Shown piece after piece: positions 50,140-61,845 of a DNA stretch of 64,000 nt. The translations under genes and the position numbers were made by a program. The notes below the pieces were generated by a model. That model saw only the letters and a program-made list of their open reading frames with translations. It made no database searches and had not been told where the DNA came from. Within the stretch, counting starts at the first letter, position 1. Every line of letters begins with the position of its first letter. The stretch lies in NCBI RefSeq assembly GCF_002127325.2, contig NC_035436.2, forward strand, positions 123,042,771-123,106,770, written 5' to 3'. This stretch comes from Helianthus annuus (Eukaryota > Streptophyta > Magnoliopsida > Asterales > Asteraceae).

Positions 50140-50700
50140 GTGGCCAAAAAAACTCGGACATGCATCATTATCAAAGAAAGTCGGAGTTAACCCCCCACTT
50201 ACTGAAACTCGGACATGGAAGTCCTCTAAAAGTCGGACCATGTGTGTGTGTGGGGGGGGGGTTTCCTTGCTTGAAACTCGGACTAGGGGTGGGGTAAAAA
50301 GGTCGAGCAGCCCCCTTCATGAAACTCGGACCTCACTCAAGGTTTAAGGTTGGACAGAATTTGTACAACACAAACAAACTCGGACCCTTTATGTCACATG
50401 AAACTCGGACATATAGTCCCTCTAAACTTGGACCCCTTGTGCTGATGTTTAATGTCGGACATCAATTGATGGGGTTAAAACTTCGGACACAACACATCAA
50501 CAAACTCGGATAACAACCAACAAACAAAGTCGGACTAAGTTACACCTTATTAAACTCGGACATACTTGATTAATTTAAACTCAGACTAAGTGTTGTATGC
50601 ATATAAGTCGGACATGCTTGGTTCATTAAAAGCTCGGACAAGATCTCATGGATTAAACTCAGACAACTAACATCCAATAAACCTCTGACTAACAAATAAT
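50140..50700. repeat. about 20 irregularly spaced AAACTCGGAC-like decamers
   Basis: Words such as AAACTCGGAC, AAAGTCGGAC, TAAGTCGGAC and AAACTCAGAC recur every 20-60 bases. They are not a simple tandem repeat, as the spacers differ. The cluster is duplicated in the other LTR (about 57768-58320). Confidence 0.8.
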
Positions 50701-51409
50701 CATGCGTTCATTGCGATCAAAGCAGTTACGTTTCTATTGTTCAAGCGATCTCACAACCCTAACTTCATACATTTCTACAGTGCAATAATCAATCATCAAT
50801 CGATCATTCAACATATCTTGCATCTAAATCATCAAGCAGTGATAACAACCCTAATCATTTTTCATTAATCAGAATCAATCAAACACGCAGAGACTATCAT
50901 ATGAAAAACTAGGGTTTTAACATCAATCAATCAATCAACAACTAACATCACACAATGATTAAACAATTACCTTGATTCGATTCTAGATGGATTAGCAATC
51001 AAACTTGATGTGAAAGACTTGTGAATCCAAGAATGATAAGAAGGTGGTTGTAGAGAGGATTAGGGAATGTGGGTACGTGTTTTTGATTCTTGTGATGATT
51101 AGTGAATGATTAGTAAAAGAGATTAGGGTTAAGTGTGGTTTAATTTTCACTAATTACACTATACACCCTGAATTTCTATATTTTACACAAGTACACCATT
51201 CCCTAACAATTTCACAATTCCACCACCATGTTCATATATTTACCAGTTTCACAATTAACAAACAATCATGCACAATCACACAATTAAAGCATATATAATT
51301 CCATGGCAATCAATTGTGCAAGTAAACAACTAAATAATACAAGAACGTGCAATAAATGCGAAATAGAATCTTGGAAATTCGAGTTGTCACATTATCCCCA
51401 ACTTAAAAG

Positions 51410-51530
51410 GAATTTCGTCCCGAAATTTGGTACGCACTCACTGAGGAAGCTAGGTAAGTTATGTCGTTCACTGGTTTTCCTGGGGTGTCACATCATCCCC
51501 CCGTTGATTTGGAATTTCGTCCCGAAATTC
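51410..51530 (-). repeat. duplicated purine-tract region of Chr-3
   Basis: Two copies of the hairpin GAATTTCGGGACGAAATT (51410-51428 and 51512-51530) are each followed, on minus, by a G-rich tract and TGTGACA. The outer one is used as the present LTR boundary. The inner one reads GGGGGGATGATGTGACACCCC, like the end of another chromovirus LTR. Confidence 0.7.
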
Positions 51531-54500
51531 AGTAGTAGTAGCTTCAGCCTCAGTCGTGGTTGCATTGGTTCCGAATAACTGGGGATACTTCTCTTTCATT
51601 TGGTCTTCGCGTTCCCAGGTGTACTCTAGGCCACGTCGGGAGTTCCAACGAACTCGAACAAGAGGGATTCTCTTGTGTTTGAGGACCTTAACATCCCGGT
51701 CCGTGATTTCAACTGGTTCCTCGACGAACTGCAACCGCTCATCGATAGTGAGTTCCTTAAAAGGAACTATAAGGGTCTCATCTGACAGGCACTTCTTCAG
51801 ATTCGACACGTGAAAGACATTGTGAACTGCACCGAGTTCAGCTGGTAGATTCAGTCTGTAGGCTACTTTGCCTATTTTCTCAATGATGTCGAACGGTCCG
51901 ACATACCGCGGATTTAGTTTGCCCCGTTTGCCAAAACGAACCACACCCTTCCAGGGTGAGACTTTTAGTAAAACCCGATCCCCGACCTGAAATTCCAATG
52001 GTTTTCTACGCTTATCCGCGTAGGCTTTCTGACGGTCGCGTGCTGCCGCCATGCGTTGTCGTATCTGTGCAATCTTTTCTGTGGCGTCCACTACAATCTC
52101 TGGACCCGTAATCTGACTATCCCCCACCTCTGCCCAACAGAGAGGTGACCGGCATTTACGCCCGTACAATGCCTCAAATGGAGCGGCTTGTATGCTGGTG
52201 TGATAACTGTTATTGTATGAGAACTCCACCAAAGGGAGATGCTTTTCCCAGCCGTTGCCGAAATCGATAACACATGCCCGAAGCATGTCTTCAAGAGTCT
52301 GAATAGTGCGCTCAGACTGTCCATCCGTCTGAGGATGATATGCTGTGCTCATGTCTAATCGTGAGCCAAAGGATTTGTGCATCGCTTGCCATAGCTCTGA
52401 CGTGAATCGTGCATCCCGATCCGAAATGATGGAGGTGGGCACCCCGTGCCTCGAAACAACTTCTTTAAGGTAGATGTCTGCGAGAGTGGAGAACTTATCC
52501 GTTTCCTTTTTAGCCAGGAAGTGTGCAGACTTGGTGAGTCGATCCACGATCACCCATATAGTATCATTCCCACGCTGGGATCTAGGTAAGCCCGTTACGA
52601 AATCCATGGAAATTTCTTCCCATTTCCACTGTGGTATCCTGGGTTGTTGAAGTAGGCCTGCGGGTTTCTGATATTCAACCTTGACTCTCGCGCAGGTCAA
52701 ACACTTGCCAACATAGGTAGCGATGTGGGCCTTCATACTAGGCCACCAATAAGTAGTTCTGATGTCGTGGTACATTTTGTCCGACCCTGGATGTACCGAG
52801 TAGCGAGACTTGTGTGCTTCGTCCATCACAAGCTCTCGTAAACCGCCATAAAGTGGGACCCAAATACGCCCCGTTACATAGTAGGCGCCGTCTTCCTTTT
52901 GTTCCATTCGTTGCCTTGAACCGCGTAAGGCTTCAGCCATGACGTTTTCGGGTTTCAATGCTTCTATCTGAGCAGCTCGTATCTGTGCAGGAAGACTGGA
53001 CTGAATAGTAAGCTGTAGCGCTCGCACGCGCTTAGGTAGGGTGTCCTTTCGACTGAGGGCGTCGGCCACAACATTGGCCTTGCCTGGATGATACTTGATG
53101 GCGCATTCGTAGTCGTTTAGTAGTTCAACCCATCTTCGTTGTCGCATGTTCAAATCCTTTTGCTTAAGGATATGCTCGAGACTCCTGTGATCGGTGTAAA
53201 TCGTGCACCTGGTACCGTACAGGTAGTGCCGCCATATCTTAAGCGCGAAAACAACAGCTCCCAGTTCTAAATCGTGCGTCGTGTAGTTCCGTTCATGAAT
53301 CTTGAGTTGTCGCGAAGCGTAGGCAATAACTTTATCACGCTGCATCAATACACAACCAAGCCCCTGTATCGATGCGTCACAATAGACCACGTAATCGTCG
53401 GTGCCCTCTGGCAATGAGAGAATAGGTGCACTGCAAAGCCTATCCTTCAAGTACTGAAAAGCGGTTTCCTGGGAATCTCCCCAACGGTAGGTGACACCTT
53501 TCTGTGTCAGCATAGTAAGCGGCTGCGCGATCTTCGAAAAGTCTTTAATGAATCGTCTGTAATACCCCGCCAAACCCAAGAATTGGCGTATTTCTGTCGG
53601 TGTACGCGGTGCAGGCCAATTCTTGATCGAATCCACCTTGGATGGATCGACATGGATCCCATCCCTGTTCACCACATGGCCTAGAAAGTGGACTTCACGA
53701 AGCCAGAAGTCGCATTTAGAAAACTTTGCGTACAGTTGCTCCTTTCGAAGAAGTTCCAGGATAAGACGTAAGTGCTGCTCGTGCTCCTCCTGACTCTTGG
53801 ATTAGATCAGAATGTCGTCGATGAAGACAATGACGAACTTGTCAAGGTAAGGTTTGCACACCCTGTTCATAAGATCCATGAAGACTGCAGGCGCGTTCGT
53901 AAGCCCGAATGGCATGACTAGAAACTCGTAGTGACCGTAGCGAGTTCTGAATGCTGTCTTGGAGACGTCCTCATCCCGGACTCTCAGCTGATGGTAACCT
54001 GACCTCAAGTCTATCTTGGAGTAATAACACGACCCTTGCAACTGGTCGAATAAGTCATCTATACGTGGAAGAGGATAACGGTTCTTCACCGTCACCTTGT
54101 TGAGTTCACGGTAGTCGATGCACATTCTGAACGTGCCATCCTTCTTTTTCACAAAAAGTACTGGAGCTCCCCAAGGCGATGAGCTTGGACGAATAAAACC
54201 CTTTTCCAAGAGCTCTTGCAACTGCTTTGACAGTTCTTCCAGTTCGGTTGGAGCTAAACGATACGGTGCGCGGGCTATTGGTGCTGCTCCAGGAGCTAAC
54301 TCAATCTGGAATTCGACTTGACGATGAGGCGGTAAACCGGGTAAATCTTCAGGAAACACCTGAGGAAAGTCACGTACCACTGGAATATCCTCCAGCTTCT
54401 TTTCCTTTACTGATGCGTCAGTAACAAGAGCCAAAATGGCTGTGTGCCCCTTACGTAAACATTTCTGAGCCTTCAAGAAGGAGATGATTCTAACCACTGC

Positions 54501-56201
54501 ACCACTCTTGTCGCCTTGTACTTCGAGAGGTTCTTGACTAGAGTGAGGAATACGAATAATCTTTTCCTTGCATAAAATCTCTGCGTGATGTTGGGATAAC
54601 CAATCCATACCGATGACAACGTCGAAGCTTCCCAAAACTATGGGTATAAGATCAATCGAGAAGGTCTGACCCGCTAGAACGATGTTACAACCCTTGACTA
54701 CGTGTGCGGCTTCTACGCTCTTACCATTTGCTAACTCTACGACATGTTTGGTGTTTAGGGGTGTTGGGGTACGTTTTAACAATTTACTCATTTTTAAGGA
54801 CATATAACTTGTATCAGCACCCGAATCAAATAAGACAGTAACATACATATCGTCGAGAAGAAACTTACCCATAACCACATTGGGATCATTCACTGCATCT
54901 CCTCGACCCAACACAAAAGCACGACCCCGAGCTTCGTTGCCATTGTTGTTGTTGTTTCCCCCGTTGTTGTTGTTGTTGTTGTTGTTCTCGTTGCCCTGAT
55001 TGTTGTTGTTGTTGCGATTCTGGTTCTGGTTCAATTGAGGGCAATCACATTTGTAGTGGCCTTCAGCCCCACACTGGAAACATCCCCGGTTTCCACGCTG
55101 TGGCTGCTGGTGCTGGTTCTATGGAGCTGGCGGTGGGAGTTGCTGGTTCTGATTTGCTGGCCGAGAGCTTCTACAATCCTTTGCCTCATGACCCATCTTG
55201 AGGCATCTTTGACAACGTTCCCTGCGACATCTTCCGTTGTGGTGTCTGTTGCACTTATTACACAGTGGGTGAATTCCCCGATATCCACCCTGCCCCTGAC
55301 TGCCAGATGATTGCTGACTCGGATTCTGGTAGTCATTTGTCTTGCGCTGCTGAGACTGAACAGAAACTGATCCCTTGCTGGAATCCCCCTCCCATTTTCT
55401 CTTGTTGTCACTGGGGGTAGCAGAAGTAGTGACAGCAGTAGTGGTAGCCTTGACACGTTTTGGCAGCCTGTTCTGATCCACTGCCTGATCTGTAATACGA
55501 TGAGCAAGGCGCTGAATAGCCTGGATATTATCAAGATTAGCCGACGTCACATGGCTCTGGATCTCTTGCGCTAACCCCTTGAGATACAACTCAATGCGCT
55601 TGTATGGAGGGTCCACCATAGTTGGGCATAGCACAACCAACTCGTTCGACCTCTTGGTATAAGCCTCGATTTCTGACCCAGTCATTTTCAAGTGATACAG
55701 TTCATCTTCTAGCTTGTGAATGTCTTCACGAGTGCAGTACTCCCTTTTGATCAATTCCTTGAAATCATTCCAAGGGGTGGCGTTAGCAGCTGCCAACCCT
55801 AGGATCTGTACTTGCGCGTTCCACCATGTCAACGCGATTCCTTCCAAAGTGCCAGTGGCGTACTTGACCCTGCGAGCCTCAGGGCATTCACACATTTCGA
55901 ACACAGATTCTAGCTTCTCAAACCAATGGAGGAGTCCCACTGCCCCCTCGGTGCCACTGAATGAGCTTGGACGACAGTCCATTAAGTTCTTGAAAGTGCA
56001 GACAGGCTGCTGCGCGTGTTGACCTATTGTGTACGAATAGGACAAAGTTAAATACGAGAGTTAATGTAGGATCTAAAGATCCTAGTGTGTGTCTATACTG
56101 CAGGGTATACTACCTGCTTGAGCAGCTGCAAGTGCCGCAGCAACTTGAGCTTGAACGAGAGCCTCTAGCTGGGCTTGAGTCATGTTAATTCGTCCGGCCA
56201 T
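51468..56201 (-). pseudogene. Chr-3 gag-pol with a 90-bp intron near the start and two nonsense codons
   Basis: The start is an ATG at 56201 (MAGRINMTQ). Exon 1 runs to 56114. A 90-bp intron (56024-56113, GTAGTA...AATAG) leads to exon 2 from 56023, in frame with the rest. Order: gag domain (SSFSGTEGAVGLLHWFEKLE), two zinc knuckles (about 55140-55330 and [14 protein letters not shown], about 55050-55090), an Asn-rich tract, protease ([10 protein letters not shown]), RT with FIDDILI (about 53805-53825), RNase H, integrase with HHCC, Asp (MDFVTGLP), Asp (SDRDARF) and Glu (DGQSERT), GPF motif, and a chromodomain-like end ([17 protein letters not shown]). In-frame stops: TAG at 55119-55121 in gag, and TAA at 53802-53804, where relatives have Tyr after FIDDILI. 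Otherwise open. Confidence 0.9.
54925..55020 (-). repeat. AAC/GTT microsatellite coding for an Asn-rich tract in Chr-3 gag
   Basis: GTT repeats on plus translate on minus as long Asn runs between the last zinc knuckle and the protease. The tract stays in frame. Confidence 0.85.
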
Positions 56202-56506
56202 TGATCTTCACATCAAAGGCAACATAAGTGAGAAAGGTTCGCGAATAGCGCGATGACAGAAGAGTGTAAGCACGTAAGTGTTCTCAAGCAATAACAAGTA
56301 GTGAGCAAAGTAATGTAAGCATACTACGAGCAAAGTTCTATGCAGTTCTAGCAAGCAGGTAATAAACATAAACCTTATTACCTAGGATGTCGAGTCTTGC
56401 ACGTGGAGCGAAGCGTCGTTGTGGATCGTTGAGAGCACTGTTCTGGTTATAGTCTGGTTTTAATAAAAACGTTTTCCCATATTAAAACCAAGTTCTCTAT
56501 AACCAA

Positions 56507-56520
56507 TGGCTCTGATACCA
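56507..56520 (-). other. primer binding site of Chr-3
   Basis: On minus this reads TGGTATCAGAGCCA, complementary to the 3' end of initiator Met tRNA. It starts within four bases of the LTR end. Confidence 0.88.
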
Positions 56521-56523
56521 ATC

Positions 56524-59014
56524 TGTCACACCCCCAAAATCCACCTGCGGAGTATCACCGCTTGGGAGCGTGACTGACCAGGATCAAGCCACCAATCATA
56601 TCGAACATGTAATTAATACCAAATATAATAAATGTAAACCAGTCATTCAATATGATAGGTGTTCAAACATAATCATAGTTTTAAAGTATAGCGGAAGCAT
56701 AAGTACGAAAACCCAAATGTGTAACATGAGTTTAATAAGTTTCAAAACATAATCCATGCTCCACAACGACCCGCTCCTCCCTGTGCAAGCTCCATAAATA
56801 TCTAACGACCTGCAAGGCATGTAACAGAGGATCAACAACTAGTTGAGCGAGTTCACAGTTAACAGTTCAGTAATAGTACAGTGTGAGTAGTAGTATGTTC
56901 GTTCATTATGTCATGTATCGTATTAGTTCCCATCGCGGCCTCCCAGGCAGGTATGCGAAGATATTAGGGGATGTTCATCCCAGTTATTCTAGACTAGGTT
57001 TACCTGTATCGCGGCCTACCAGGCAGGTGTGCGAAGATTAGTAAATTACAGTTCGCGGCCTTCCAAAGGCAGGTGTGCGAAGTCAGTCATAATATCGCGG
57101 CCAACCCTTGGCAGGTGTGCGATGATCAGTTCAATAAGTGTTACTAGTCTAGTCGTAGTTCTATCAGCGAAGTATATACAATAGATCATCAAATCCCATT
57201 CCCACCCGGGAACCCCATGCCTTGGCTGTGTGAACTCACCTTGGTTTGCTCGGTATGTTATTGCTTCTAGGGTTGTTAATCGTCTAAGTCCGTTACACAC
57301 GACCTAGGATATATTGCACATGATTCGATGTAAGTGCTTGAAATCAATTAGGGTTTACAAGTCTTGGTGTTCGATCGACTGTGTGTGATATTTGACTACA
57401 TACTGATCTGACATGGTTTGCACATAAATACAATAATATACAGCAGTTGCAGCAACATATGGTATCATATCATGCAGAACAGAGCACAGTTAACACTTAA
57501 CAGTTAACAGGGTTTTGAATTTCAGTAATGTAGCCATTATAAATATCTCAAACTATAATAGCATCAACAATAGTCACACCAAGTTTCATTGCGAAGAAAT
57601 TCGGACTATCAGCATGCAATCAAAGTAACACTATATTTAAATCATAAAAGTCAGGAACAACAACACAACTAAAGGTCGGGCAACAGTTCCAAGTCAAGAA
57701 ATTCGGACCCAAGGTTATCAAGCAAGAGGGTTGAATTAGTATACAACAAACTTGGGTTATGCACATGTGGCCAAAAAAACTCGGACATGCATCATTATCA
57801 AAGAAAGTCGGAGTTAACCCCCCACTTACTGAAACTCGGACATGGAAGTCCTCTAAAAGTCGGACCATGTGTGTGGGGGGGGGGTTTCCTTGCTTGAAAC
57901 TCGGACTAGGGGTGGGGTAAAAAGGTCGGGCAGCCCCCTTCATGAAACTCGGACCTCACTCAAGGTTAAAGGTCGGACATAATTTGTACAACACAAACAA
58001 ACTCGGACCCTTTATGTCACATGAAACTCGGACATATAGTCCCTCTAAACTCGGACCCCTTGTGCTGATGTTTAATGTCGGACATCAATTGATGGGGTTA
58101 AAACTTCGGACACAACACATCAACAAACTCGGATAACAACCAACAAACAAAGTCGGACTAAGTTACACCTTATTAAACTCGGACATACTTGATTAATTTA
58201 AACTCAGACTAAGTGTTGTATGCATATAAGTCGGACATGCTTGGTTCATTAAAAGCTCGGACAAGATCTCATGGATTAAACTCAGACAACTAACATCCAA
58301 TAAACCTCTGACTAACAAATAATCATGCGTTCATTGCGATCAAAGCAGTTACGTTTCTATTGTTCAAGCGATCTCACAACCCTAACTTCATACATTTCTA
58401 CAGTGCAATAATCAATCATCAATCGATCATTCAACATATCTTGCATCTAAATCATCAAGCAGTGATAACAACCCTAATCATTTTTCATTAATCAGAATCA
58501 ATCAAACACGCAGAGATTATCATATGAAAAACTAGGGTTTTAACATCAATCAATCAATCAACAATTAACATCACACAATGATTAAACAATTACCTTGATT
58601 CGATTCTAGATGGATTAGCAATCAAACTTGATGTGAAAGACTTGTGAATCCAAGAATGATAAGAAGGTGGTTGTAGAGAGGATTAGGGAATGTGGGTACG
58701 TGTTTTTGATTCTTGTGATGATTAGTGAATTATTAGTAAAAGAGATTAGGGTTAAGTATGGTTTAATTTTCACTAATTACACTATACACCCTGAATTTCT
58801 ATATTTTACACAAGTACACCATTCCCTAACAATTTCACAATTCCACCACCATGTTCATATATTTACCAATTTCACAATTAACAAACAATCATGCACAATC
58901 ACACAATTAAAGCATATATAATTCCATGGCAATCAATTGTGCAAGTAAACAACTAAATAATACAAGAACGTGCAATAAATGCGAAATAGAATCTTGGAAA
59001 TTCGAGTTGTCACA
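56524..59014 (-). repeat. Chr-3 LTR at the right (5' LTR on minus)
   Basis: On plus it starts TGTCACACCCCC and ends GAGTTGTCACA, followed by the GTTTT duplication. It carries the same repeats as the left copy. Confidence 0.94.
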
Positions 59015-61809
59015 GTTTTTCCGGAAGAACTACCTAGTTTGCCACCAGATAGGCAGGTGGAATTCAAGATTGACATCATCCCCGGAGCTGCACCAGTAGC
59101 CAGAGCACCTTATAGATTAGCACCAACGGAGATGAAGGAATTAAGGCACAGCTAGATGATTTACTAGCTAAAGGCTTTATTAGACCTAGTTCATCTCCGT
59201 GGGGAGCACCAATTCTGTTTGTTAAAAAGAAGGATGGATCAATGCGTCTATGCATTGATTACCGTGAGCTAAACAAGGTTACTATCAAGAACATATATCC
59301 TTTGCCTAGAATCGATGATCTATTCGACCAGCTACAGGGAGCAAGTTACTTTTCCAAGATAGATCTCAGGTCAGGCTATCATCAACTGAAAGTCAAGGAG
59401 GAGGATGTACATAAGACCGCGTTTAGGACTCGTTATGGCCATTACGAGTTCCTAGTGATGCCTTTTGGGCTCACTAACGCACCTGCCGCATTCATGGATC
59501 TCATGAATCGCGTATGCAAGCCTTATCTGGATAAATTTGTCATCATCTTCATCGATGACATCCTCATTTACTCAAAGAACCAAGCTGACCATGAGAAGCA
59601 TCTTCGGTGCATTCTTAAGCTGCTCCATCAAGAGAAGCTTTATGCCAAATTTTCAAAGTGTGAATTTTGGCTTCGCGAGGTCCAGTTCCTTGGACATATT
59701 GTGAGTGAACGTGGAATTCAAGTGGATCCCGCAAAGATAGAAGCTATTATGAACTGGCAAGAGCCAAAGACACCTTCAGAGATTCGTAGCTTCCTAGGGT
59801 TGGCTGGATACTATAGGCGTTTTATTGAAAACTTCTCAAGGATCGTTGCACCCTTAACGTCGTTAACACGTAAGAACATTAAGTTTAATTGGGGGCCTAA
59901 GCAGCAAGAATCTTTTGATATCTTGAAGCAGAAGTTGAGTAACGCACCAGTGCTGACTCTACCTGAAGGCATTGAAGAATTTGTGGTGTATTGTGATGCA
60001 TCACACACCGGAATGGGTTGTGTGTTAATGCAAAAGGGCAAGGTCATAGCCTATGCTTCACGTCAATTAAAGGTGCACGAAAAGAATTACACCACCCATG
60101 ACTTGGAATTGGGTGCTGTTGTATTTGCACTTAAGCTTTGGAGGCATTATCTTTATAGGACGAAGTGTGTGATCTATTCCGACCACAAGAGCCTTCAACA
60201 CCTGTTCAATCAGAAGGATTTGAACATGAGGCAGCGACGATGGATGGAAACCTTGAACGATTATGATTGTGAAATAAGATACCATCCAGGAAAGGCCAAT
60301 GTAGTCGCAGATGCATTGAGCAGGAAGGAAAGAGTGAAGCCGATAAGGATCAATGCCAAGAGCATTGAAATTAAGAGCAGTTTGAATGAAAGGTTGTTAG
60401 CTGCACAAAAGGAAGCTGTGTTGGAAGCTAACTATCCTGAGGAGAAATTAGGAGTAACTGAAGAACAGTTGTCCTATGATAAAGACGGAATGTTGAGATT
60501 AAATGGACGAATATGGGTTCCTGTATATGGAGGACTTCGGGATGTTATCCTCAAGGAAGCCCACAGTTCCAAGTATTCCGTCCATCCTGGAGCTGATAAG
60601 ATGTACCAGGATTTAAAGGCAAATTATTGGTGGATAGGCTTGAAAAAGTCTATAGCTGCTTATGTAGCTAAATGCTTGACGTGTGCTAAAGTCAAAGCTG
60701 AACATCAGAAGCCATCAGGTTTGCTGCAACAACCTGAAATTCCCACTTGGAAATGGGAAATGGTGACGATGGATTTCATCACCAAATTGCCTAAGACGCC
60801 GAAGGGAAATGATACTATATGGGTCATAGTTGATAGACTGACTAAGTCAGCACATTTCCTACCCATTAAAGAAACCTTCAGCTCTGACATGTTAGCTCAA
60901 TTTTACGTAGATAAGATTGTGGCCTTGCATGGCGTACCAGTATCTATTATCTCAGATCGGGATACTAGATACACATCTCATTTCTGGAAGAGTTTCCAAC
61001 AGTCTCTGGGCACTCAATTGAATTTCAGTACGGCTTACCATCCTCAGACGGACGGGCAGAGTGAGCGTACCATTCAAACGTTGGAAGACATGCTGCGTGC
61101 ATGTGTAATTGATCTGGGAGGTAGTTGGGACAGGCATTTACCGTTGGTCGAGTTCTCCTACAATAATAGCTACCATACTAGCATCAAGGCTGCGCCTTTT
61201 GAGGCACTATATGGTAGAAAGTGCAGAACGCCCATTTGCTGGGCAGAAGTAGGAGATACGCAATTATCAGGTCCTGACTTAGTCTTCGAGACAACGGACA
61301 AGATTGTCCAAATTCGTGACCGCCTGAAAGCTGCTCGAGACAGGCAGAAAAGCTATGCGGATGAAAGGCGAAAACCTCTCAAGTTTGAGGTTGGCGATAA
61401 AGTTTTGCTCAAAGTATCATCTTGGAAAGGGGTGATGCTATTTGGCAAGAAAGGTAAGTTAAGCCTAAGGTATATAGGACCATTCGAAATCATCGAATGT
61501 GTAGGATCAGTGGCTTACAAGTTAAACTTACCTGAGGAGCTCGATGGTATTCATAATGTATTTCACGTCTGCAATCTGAAGAAATGCCTGGCCGATGAGT
61601 CGCTAGTCATTCCACACGCAGATGTGCATATAGACGAGAGCTTAAAATTTGTGGAAAAACCTGTGTCGATTGAGGATCGACAGGTAAAGAAGCTTCGATG
61701 AAAGCTTGTGCCCATTGTCAAGGTGAAATGGGACGCCCGCAGAGGTCCTGAATACACGTGGGAGCTAGAATCCTCAATGAAAGAGAAATACCCTCACATG
61801 TTTCCTTAA
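59015..61809 (+). pseudogene. Chr-2 pol, second part: RT, RNase H, integrase, chromodomain-like end
   Basis: It continues the EYPEVF linker. A one-base loss near 59140 (frame ends at 59151-59153) separates the linker from RT, which is then open from 59156, and visibly from 59242 to 61701. Motifs: [32 protein letters not shown] (about 59548-59577), RNase H ([15 protein letters not shown]), integrase Asp (MDFITKLP), Asp (SDRDTRY) and Glu (DGQSERT), GPF (RYIGPFEII). A TGA at 61699-61701, probably from CGA Arg, cuts off the chromodomain-like tail (VPIVKVKWDARRGPEYTWELE) that ends at 61809. Otherwise the catalytic residues are all present. Confidence 0.92.
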
Positions 61810-61845
61810 ATCTCGAGGAAGAGATTTCTTTTAAGGGGGTGAGGA
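61808..61845 (+). other. hairpin and polypurine tract before the 3' LTR of Chr-2
   Basis: AAATCTC/GAGATTT form a perfect 7-bp stem (61808-61827), followed by AAGGGGGTGAGGA directly before the LTR start at 61846. Chr-1 and Chr-3 have a different stem in the same place. Confidence 0.65.

Larger units (their letters stand above)
48897..51391 (-). repeat. Chr-3 LTR at the left (3' LTR on minus)
   Basis: Read on plus it starts TGTCAAACCCCC (the other copy has TGTCACACCCCC) and ends GAGTTGTCACA. It contains four CGCGGCC...GCGAAG units (49306-49495) and a cluster of AAACTCGGAC words (about 50140-50700). No genes. Confidence 0.94.
48897..59014 (-). mobile_element. Chr-3: nearly complete minus-strand chromovirus nested in Chr-2 pol
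   Basis: The LTRs are 48897-51391 and 56524-59014 (2495 and 2491 bp), with roughly 17-20 differences by eye, under 1%. The 5-bp duplication GTTTT is at 48892-48896 and 59015-59019. Primer site TGGTATCAGAGCCA; gag with an intron, protease, RT, RNase H, integrase and a C-terminal chromodomain-like segment. Only two in-frame stops are evident. It is the youngest chromovirus here. Confidence 0.94.
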
